DNA from: Methanimicrococcus blatticola
GTDB lineage: Archaea; Halobacteriota; Methanosarcinia; Methanosarcinales; Methanosarcinaceae
Length of the DNA stretch: 64,000 nt
Assembly: GCF_004363215.1 (NCBI RefSeq)
Contig: NZ_SNYS01000006.1
Location: 196,207-260,206, forward strand
Reading direction: 5' to 3'
Below, one piece after another: positions 57,827 to 64,000 of this stretch. The stretch's first letter is position 1. The number at the start of each line of letters is the position of its first letter. The notes under the pieces are model-generated. The model was not told where the DNA came from and did no database searches. It worked only from the letters and a program-made list of their open reading frames with translations. Both the position numbers and the translations under genes were made by a program.

Positions 57827-58669
57827 TTAATCTAAATCCATTTCTTTTTCAGGTTGCATCACGAATTGTTCCAAAATGGTTGAAATGATACGGAAGCGGT
57901 TGGCTTCTCTTGTAAAAAAGTCATTGGTGTGTTTCACAGCATAGCAGTCAACAACCCATTCCGGCTCGGGATTGTATTGAACATCCAAAAAAATCAGGCC
58001 GTAAGCCGGTGCAGGTTCAATTCCTTCTTCATAATTCTCGGGGTCAAGCATTTTTGAAATCCAATCAATGTCTCTTGTGCCGTTGCCGACAAGCGTTAAA
58101 GCGGAAACGATTTTTCGAATCATGTTCCACAAGTAAGCGTTTGCAACAATGTCAATTTTAATAACGGATCCCTGGCTTCGAATATCCAGTTTCTCAACCT
58201 GTCTGACGGTTGATCGCGGATTCTTTTTATCCTTTTTTGTAAAATTCGAGAAATTATGTTCGCCGATAAACAATTTCGCCGCGTCTCTCATCTTTGAAAT
58301 GTCATATTCATCGGCGCTTAATATGTAGCGGTATTTTCGATGAATCGCATGGCGGCGCGGGTCAAAATCGTCGGGAACTTCTGCATACGCCCAAGCCCAT
58401 ACGTCACGCGGCAGTTTTGAATTCAAAATGCGCGGAATCGCCATTCTCGGATTATCTGTAAAAAAAGTAACGACTTGGCTGATTGAATGAACGCCCGCAT
58501 CTGTTCGGCCGGATGAGGAAAGATTTGCGGCATCAATATCTGTGATGACCTCGGTTTCCTGTAACACTTTTAAGAGTTCGCCCTCAACGGTTCGTTGGTC
58601 CGGCTGAATTTGGGATCCGGAAAAATGCGTTCCTTCATATCCGATTTTTAATGCGACTTTCATAATCAT
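57827..58669 (-). CDS. truA: tRNA pseudouridine synthase A (TruA)
   Basis: This 280-residue enzyme makes pseudouridine at positions 38-40 of tRNA. ALKIGYEGTHFSGSQIQPD, SSSGRTDAGVHSISQVV (catalytic Asp) and the HRKYRYIL segment are clear. The start is ATG 58669 or, three codons in, MKVALKIGY at 58663. It may share transcription with the regulator at 58719, 49 bp upstream. Confidence 0.95.
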   Translation of the reverse strand: MIMKVALKIGYEGTHFSGSQIQPDQRTVEGELLKVLQETEVITDIDAANLSSSGRTDAGVHSISQVVTFFTDNPRMAIPRILNSKLPRDVWAWAYAEVPDDFDPRRHAIHRKYRYILSADEYDISKMRDAAKLFIGEHNFSNFTKKDKKNPRSTVRQVEKLDIRSQGSVIKIDIVANAYLWNMIRKIVSALTLVGNGTRDIDWISKMLDPENYEEGIEPAPAYGLIFLDVQYNPEPEWVVDCYAVKHTNDFFTREANRFRIISTILEQFVMQPEKEMDLD

Positions 58670-58718
58670 CGTGGTTATTTTTTATAATTTCTTATAATAA
58701 ACCCGATGATTTATTTAT

Positions 58719-59474
58719 TCATTCCGATTTGATGCTTTTCTTAACCGTAATATATTCAATTGTCCAAACGGCAACGCAGACAAAAAGCGCGCCGGCAATG
58801 AACCAAAATGAATGATAATTCATGATGTTGAAGAACCAGTCATTAAACGACATAATCGTTTCATGAATAAATCCGCCGGACAATGCGCCTGCACCCGCAT
58901 CAATAGATTCTTCCATTACTTCCGGCGGGATTGGTCCCGCTTCGGGGGGAACATCATAAGCGACTGATTTCATCATCATTGCGGTCTGATTATCCCAATG
59001 TCTGCGGTATAAATAATTCAAACCAAATCCGCCGAATGCCGCCGCAACAAACGCGAAAGCATATTTCTGAATCATGGAAATCAATGAAAGGCGGTTCATT
59101 TTTTCAGGCGCGAAAATAATCACTTTTTCGGGTGCTTCATAAATCTTTACCTGGCGTCCTTTCTCACTGTATTTGATACGCTGTACACGAACCAAGTCAT
59201 GGTCGACCATCTGATCAATGTTGTATTTGACCGTCGTCAGCGGGATTTCCAGCTTATCGGCAACTTCACTGGCCGAAAGGCTTTCTTTTTTCAACAGCTC
59301 CATGATTTTCATTGAAGTGTCGTTGGATAAAATCTGCCGGATTTTTTTAGAATCTTCATTGACCGGAATGACAACAACGGAATCCGCATCGAATTCTTGA
59401 AGCGATTCGCTGTCGGGTTTTTTTTCCATTATTTTGTCGGGCGTGTCTTTGGAGGTTGTGCCGGCTGTATTCAT
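58719..59474 (-). CDS. Membrane-anchored winged-helix regulator (ArsR-like)
   Basis: This 251-residue protein has an acidic N-terminus and a winged helix-turn-helix (about 41-115: IRQILSNDTSMKIMELLKK, LSASEVADKLEIPLTTVKYN, then the wing with KGRQVKIYEA). Two membrane helices follow (about 131-156 and 219-242) with an extracytoplasmic loop of about 60 residues between them. Such one-component membrane regulators are common in methanogens and halophiles and could sense an outside signal. Its upstream region is the long gap before the giant adhesin, which is a possible target (inference). Confidence 0.88.
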   Translation of the reverse strand: MNTAGTTSKDTPDKIMEKKPDSESLQEFDADSVVVIPVNEDSKKIRQILSNDTSMKIMELLKKESLSASEVADKLEIPLTTVKYNIDQMVDHDLVRVQRIKYSEKGRQVKIYEAPEKVIIFAPEKMNRLSLISMIQKYAFAFVAAAFGGFGLNYLYRRHWDNQTAMMMKSVAYDVPPEAGPIPPEVMEESIDAGAGALSGGFIHETIMSFNDWFFNIMNYHSFWFIAGALFVCVAVWTIEYITVKKSIKSE

Positions 59475-60445
59475 AATATCAATCCTGAATCTCGTTTTAT
59501 TGTTTCTTTATGTTTATTGCTTTATGTTTTTCTATTGTGCTTTTATTGCATCGTTTAATAAGACACATTTAGTTCTCAACTCATTTTAAATATTTGGTTA
59601 GCTTCAGTTTGGTTTATACCCTTTTACCGACACTGGTTTCATTCGAACTTCTCTTTCGTATTTTTTCATCTGTCCTCCGTTATACTTTTTCGGCACTTCT
59701 ATAGTGGGTAACTAAAATTAGGTAAAATCGAAAATTGGGCAAAATAAAATCAGGTAAGAAATGACAAACAGAAATTAGGTAAAACGTCCGATAAAATATC
59801 GATAAAATGGGTGAAAATCAGATTAAATATTTTTAAAAACAATTTTCAAATTAATTCCTAATTAAAAACAATTCCGGGAATTCTTATTTTTATCCTTTTG
59901 TTATTCTCTTTTTCTTATTATCTTTTAGTTACTGTTTCGCTACATGGCATTCTTAAAACAAATCATAAATTTCGATTTCATTAATATTTTTGTCGTAAAT
60001 TTTTATTTTTGGTCACTGTTTTTTTTTAAAAAACAGGATATTCTTCGATTTTTTATTTTATTTAATTCATTCAATAATTAGAATTGTAATGAATTATAAT
60101 GTTTAATTACAATTAGTAAATCTAATTAGAAACTTCTATCATTAGCGTTTTATGTCTTTATAAATTTCATTTCTTTCTAATTATTATTTTATTAATAATA
60201 GTATATTTTTCATTCGATATTTTTTAAAACAGTGTCTATTGGGCTCTCTATTTTTTAATCGTTATCGGTTCAAATTGCAAAATGTTTAAAAACAGTAAAA
60301 ATTTTTATTTAGGTATCCTTCAAAAAACGGTTAAGGCGTATGGGACCTTACCGGCACTGATTTTTTTCAATCAGGCAGTTTTTTATCAACTGTCAAATAA
60401 CGGGGAATCATCATCAGTCGCCATAATAACATTAGGGAGTTTATT
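59475..60445. promoter_or_regulatory. Long AT-rich region between regulator and giant adhesin
   Basis: These 971 bp between divergent genes hold no credible ORF. AAATTAGGTAAAA occurs at 59715 and 59772 with looser copies between, and there are AATTAGTAAATCTAATTAG-type inverted sequences near 60113-60132. GGGAG lies 8 nt before the adhesin ATG. The length suggests complex control or phase-variable expression. Confidence 0.5.
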
Positions 60446-63400
60446 ATGGGATTTAAACATCACTCTATGACTGCATTGTTTGCAGTTTGTATCGCTTTAT
60501 TACTATTCAGTGGGGTTGCTGCCGCGGCAGACACTGATTTCGTGATTCTTGATCCGGCTAACGGAATAGAATCTCTTTACTATATCGAGATTAACGATGA
60601 CGGCACATGTGTCCAGCCATCTTTCAATCCTGCCATACCTGACGGCTATCGTTCCTTCATGGGCTGGTTTAAGGAGGGGTCATCGACTCCATTTGATTTT
60701 AAAACAGACACTGTCATCTCAGGATCTGTCTTAAGAGCAAAATACAGTCAAAACTACATTGTCCTCTTCATGGATAACCAAAATGTCGTTATTGACAGCT
60801 ATTCACTTGCTCCTGGCGAACAACTCCATGCATCAAGTGTGCAGCCGACTATCTCCGATAAAGGATACAGCTTTAAACACTGGTATCTTAAGGGCAGTGA
60901 TTCCGGTACCGCTTTCATCTTCCCGACAATAGTCAGCAGCAGTTATGCTGGTGAAGACGGAATAATTACTTTCCTTCCGACTTTCAGCAACGAGTGTACT
61001 TTGGTTTTCATTTCCGACGGTACACAAGTTGCCCCGCAAACAGTCACTAACGGCGGATATGCTGTTAAACCGACAAGTCCGACACGCACAGGCTATACCT
61101 TTAAGGAATGGACTTACCCGGACGGAACCACGTTCGATTTCAGTAAACCCGTTACAGAATCTCTTATGCTGACGGCAAAATGGACCGGCAATTCTGTAGA
61201 TTATACTATCTTATACTGGATCGAAGATCCTAATACGCCCGACAAATATATTCCGTTGAAAATTGAAACGCAAAAGGCAACTGCCGGAACGCCGGTTTCT
61301 GATTTGAATCCTGACAGTCTCGGCGGTTCTGTGGATCATGCCACATATAAATCTTATAAAAGCAGTTCACCTGTTATATTGGGTGGCGGCGGAACTGTTG
61401 TTAACTTGTACTACGATTTAGATGTGTACACACTCATTTTTGATTTGAGGCCTAATCAATTTACTGATCATTCAGGCGAGGTCACTACGTCAACATTGAA
61501 AATTAAGGGGAAAACTTATTCTCAAACTTATAATACGACAAGCGAATTGTCTGATGGTACTCCATATTCATTCACTGCAAAAATGGGGCAAGAAATTAAC
61601 GGGTTATGGCCCAGCACTTCATCCGCTGAATACAGTCGTGATGGAAATGTTTATCAAAAGTTTGCTTCGTGGAATCGAAACAGTTCAACCAATTATGTTT
61701 CTAACAGGCCTTACTTGTCGCCTGAAATGGTGAATGCGGGAAGTCTGGACGTTACATATCTGGCAAATTGGGCCCAAACCGCACCCGAACATATGGTGCA
61801 TTATTACTTTGAAGATCTTTTGCATGAACCTGGGACTGTGACATATGATTCAAAAAAATATGTGCAAAGCCCGTTATATTCTGAGACATATTATAGCAGT
61901 TCATCAAACCTTCAAGCCAAAGAAATCAGCGGTATGATTGCTTTAAACCCTGATGAGCAAGAAGAAGATCCGAAAGTCTTCTATTATGACAGATTTACAC
62001 GTAACATTGTTTATGTTTTGGACGGCGGCAGTTTCAGTTCAGGCGCTTTGCCCTCCGTGGCCGGTTACACAAAGACCGAAACCGAGTACAAAGCTGTGAA
62101 ATGGGGCGAACATCTTTCTTATTTCAAGCCGACATCCGACCCGACTAAAACAGTCGACGGCATTAATTATGTGTTCCAAGGCTGGACTTATGATGCCGAC
62201 GGATTACTTCCTGTGAACTTTGCAGCAGATTCTGTCGCACAACCCACAAAAGCAACCGGTGAAGTTTTACCGATTTATGCACAGTGGCGCTCAAGCGAAT
62301 TTACAATTACATTCTACGAAAACACAGGCTCTGATAAGGTTCTTGCAACTCAGACCGGTGCAAGGGGAGATACGATTGATTTCAATGCTGCTGGTCTTCC
62401 TCAGATCGGAGTTTCTGATCCTGACAGAGGTGTTTTCAAAGGCTGGTACTGGTATGTGTCCAACAAATTAGTTCCGTACGCACCTGATACAGTTATTACG
62501 GGTGACACAAAATTATACGGTCAGTGGCAAACAGGCGGATTTACTGTCATTTACGATGGTAACAGTCACATCGCAGGAACTGTTCCGACTGACGACAACA
62601 AATACGATTTAGGCGTTCCTGTTACATTGAAACCCGGTAACGGCTTGAGACTGAGCGATGTTCTGGTGTTCACCGGTTGGAAAGTGAAAAATGATGATAC
62701 ACTTTACCGCCCCGGCGACTCACTTAAGGTTACCGGCAACATGGAACCCGGCGCACAATATGCCAACCGTAATGACTTGGTTAAATTAACTTATCATTCC
62801 GAAAAGAGTACAATCGAGGACGTCTCATTCTACGTTGCACGAGCAAAAATAAATCTTGCTCAAGCTGATTTATTTACCGCAGACGGGGAATATGTTGAAT
62901 ATTGGAAGGACGCAGACGGCAAAAAGTACGAATGCGGTTCACCATATACAGTTTCCGGTTCAGGTAATAAACTTGATCTTTATGCTGTGTGGAAGAGCAG
63001 CGGCTATAACGTGAGCTTCTATGCCGGCGAGAATGGTTATTTGAATGATAATAAAAAAGTAGTCACATTCTCCGGAATTCAGGCAAACACACTCTGGGCA
63101 GATGCAGGTATTACAGTACCCACACCGAAACCGAGCAACAGTTTAACACACTATTTCTCACACTGGCTTAAAGACGGTGATGTGGTTGACCCGACCAGCA
63201 ATACCCACAAGATCACAGGACACGAAACATATACTGCAGTCTTTGCAGAAGTCGTTGAAGTTACTGTGACATACCACGGTGAACCCGGAACTTTCAAGAC
63301 AACACCTCCCAGCAGCACATATTCAACAACAGCTCAGATTGGCGGATTAATTGAGGATGTTCCTGAATTTACTGATGATTTGCCGATCGGATATGCTTTC

Positions 63401-64000
63401 GACGGTTGGTACACAACATCGCAAACTCTCGGCGGTCCTTTGGATTCCTCTAAAAAGTGGGATTTGGCTACAAAGAAGGTTGAAGGCGCATCTGCAATTG
63501 ATTTGTATGCAGGTTGGATTAAAGCCTCTCCTGTTTCGGTTACTTATGACGGCAATGGTGCTGAAGGAACTGCTCCTGTTGATGCAAATTCACCCTATGC
63601 GATCAATTCTAAAGTGACCGTTCTTGGTTTGGGCGATTTGTCTAACCCCGGTTTCGCATTCGACGGCTGGAAAGACCAAAACGGTGTTCTTCACGATGTT
63701 GGTTCTACATTTACCATCACTGAAAACATGGTTTTGACTGCTCAGTGGACTTCTTCCTCCGACAAGTTTACTGTCACTTATGACGGCAATGGTGCTGAAG
63801 GAACTGCTCCTGTTGATGCAAATTCACCCTATGCGATTAATTCTAAAGTGACCGTTCTTGGTTTGGGCGATTTGTCTAACCCCGGTTTCGCATTCGACGG
63901 CTGGGAAGACCAAAACGGTGTTCTTCACGATGTTGGTTCTACATTTACCATCACTGAAAACATGGTTTTGACTGCTCAGTGGACTTCTTCCTCCGACAAG
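60446..64000 (+). CDS. Giant surface protein with InlB-type B-repeats (3' end outside window)
   Basis: A frame opens at ATG 60446 (GGGAG upstream) and stays open to the window edge, 1,185 codons. A signal peptide (about 8-27, ending GVAAAAD) is followed by many Listeria-Bacteroides B-repeats of about 70-80 residues. Each has a V-T/F-Y-x-G-N opening, a GYxFxGW/EW strand and an LTAxW end (RTGYTFKEW, LMLTAKWTG, AFDGW, LTAQWTS). The last two visible repeats are 234-bp near-identical copies (63542-63775 and 63776 onward), so the array probably goes on. Such proteins are long extracellular adhesins. Anchor and full length are not visible. Confidence 0.9.
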   Translation, partial: MGFKHHSMTALFAVCIALLLFSGVAAAADTDFVILDPANGIESLYYIEINDDGTCVQPSFNPAIPDGYRSFMGWFKEGSSTPFDFKTDTVISGSVLRAKYSQNYIVLFMDNQNVVIDSYSLAPGEQLHASSVQPTISDKGYSFKHWYLKGSDSGTAFIFPTIVSSSYAGEDGIITFLPTFSNECTLVFISDGTQVAPQTVTNGGYAVKPTSPTRTGYTFKEWTYPDGTTFDFSKPVTESLMLTAKWTGNSVDYTILYWIEDPNTPDKYIPLKIETQKATAGTPVSDLNPDSLGGSVDHATYKSYKSSSPVILGGGGTVVNLYYDLDVYTLIFDLRPNQFTDHSGEVTTSTLKIKGKTYSQTYNTTSELSDGTPYSFTAKMGQEINGLWPSTSSAEYSRDGNVYQKFASWNRNSSTNYVSNRPYLSPEMVNAGSLDVTYLANWAQTAPEHMVHYYFEDLLHEPGTVTYDSKKYVQSPLYSETYYSSSSNLQAKEISGMIALNPDEQEEDPKVFYYDRFTRNIVYVLDGGSFSSGALPSVAGYTKTETEYKAVKWGEHLSYFKPTSDPTKTVDGINYVFQGWTYDADGLLPVNFAADSVAQPTKATGEVLPIYAQWRSSEFTITFYENTGSDKVLATQTGARGDTIDFNAAGLPQIGVSDPDRGVFKGWYWYVSNKLVPYAPDTVITGDTKLYGQWQTGGFTVIYDGNSHIAGTVPTDDNKYDLGVPVTLKPGNGLRLSDVLVFTGWKVKNDDTLYRPGDSLKVTGNMEPGAQYANRNDLVKLTYHSEKSTIEDVSFYVARAKINLAQADLFTADGEYVEYWKDADGKKYECGSPYTVSGSGNKLDLYAVWKSSGYNVSFYAGENGYLNDNKKVVTFSGIQANTLWADAGITVPTPKPSNSLTHYFSHWLKDGDVVDPTSNTHKITGHETYTAVFAEVVEVTVTYHGEPGTFKTTPPSSTYSTTAQIGGLIEDVPEFTDDLPIGYAFDGWYTTSQTLGGPLDSSKKWDLATKKVEGASAIDLYAGWIKASPVSVTYDGNGAEGTAPVDANSPYAINSKVTVLGLGDLSNPGFAFDGWKDQNGVLHDVGSTFTITENMVLTAQWTSSSDKFTVTYDGNGAEGTAPVDANSPYAINSKVTVLGLGDLSNPGFAFDGWEDQNGVLHDVGSTFTITENMVLTAQWTSSSDK
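63542..64000 (+). repeat. 234-bp near-identical tandem repeat in the adhesin
   Basis: Unit one starts at 63542 and unit two at 63776, each opening ACTTATGACGGCAATGG. Differences are only a few bases (such as GCGATC/GCGATT and AAAGAC/GAAGAC). The second copy is cut by the window end. Confidence 0.92.

Noticed and set aside
60282..60470. 62-codon frame before the giant adhesin
   Set aside because: It overlaps the adhesin signal peptide in another frame and has no supporting signals.

Overview
The window is the chromosome of a methanogenic archaeon. It opens inside mcrA, which is followed by mmp10 (the MCR arginine methylase), and it carries archaeal ribosomal operons, archaeal Cbf5, RNase P subunit Rpp29, an RpoD with cysteine-rich inserts and the methanogen-type seryl-tRNA synthetase. 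The McrA sequence and the gene order look like Methanosarcinaceae. The many surface proteins and moderate-to-low GC would fit a gut relative such as Methanimicrococcus; this genus-level guess is inference. Every other coding region listed here that ends inside the window stops with TAA or TGA. The only TAG lies in frame inside one surface-protein gene, as expected where TAG can be read as pyrrolysine.

Layout: (1) 0-3.7 kb: end of mcrA with a double-hairpin terminator, two tandem paralogous exported proteins, mmp10. (2) 3.7-5.5 kb: a minus-strand trio of a degenerate Fic protein, an ADP-ribosyltransferase-like protein and an overlapping 46-residue protein, with 11-bp direct repeats upstream. 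(3) 5.6-11 kb: three cell-surface proteins (FN3 domains, InlB-type repeat, Pro/Glu stalks) sharing one type of C-terminal anchor. (4) 11.2-17.3 kb: a helical hypothetical protein, a phospholipase-D-type synthase, a radical SAM protein, an RNase III homologue lacking catalytic acids, and a Pycsar-effector-like membrane protein. (5) 17.4-27.4 kb: a long leader and the S10/spc ribosomal operon from L3 to L19e. (6) 27.4-33 kb: an island of surface proteins splitting the ribosomal operon. (7) 33-43.5 kb: L18-S5-L30-L15, secY, adk, an EMC3-like insertase, cmk, cbf5, tRNA-Ser, S13-S4-S11, rpoD, tRNA-Leu. (8) 43.7-59.5 kb: housekeeping genes rich in tRNA modification (Cgi121, methylthiotransferase, Trm5, TrmG10, TruA, SerRS), plus GlpX, PurN, CorA, a cation exchanger and a DHH nuclease; three copies of a dispersed repeat lie between these genes. 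(9) 59.5-64 kb: a long AT-rich region and the first 1,185 codons of a giant repeat adhesin that runs off the window.

The informational genes work together in translation, tRNA maturation and protein export. Cgi121 (KEOPS, t6A synthesis) and the methylthiotransferase (ms2t6A) act in sequence on the same tRNA base. The accessory genes concern the cell surface and possible NAD- or nucleotide-dependent conflict functions. I saw no IS element, phage or CRISPR array.
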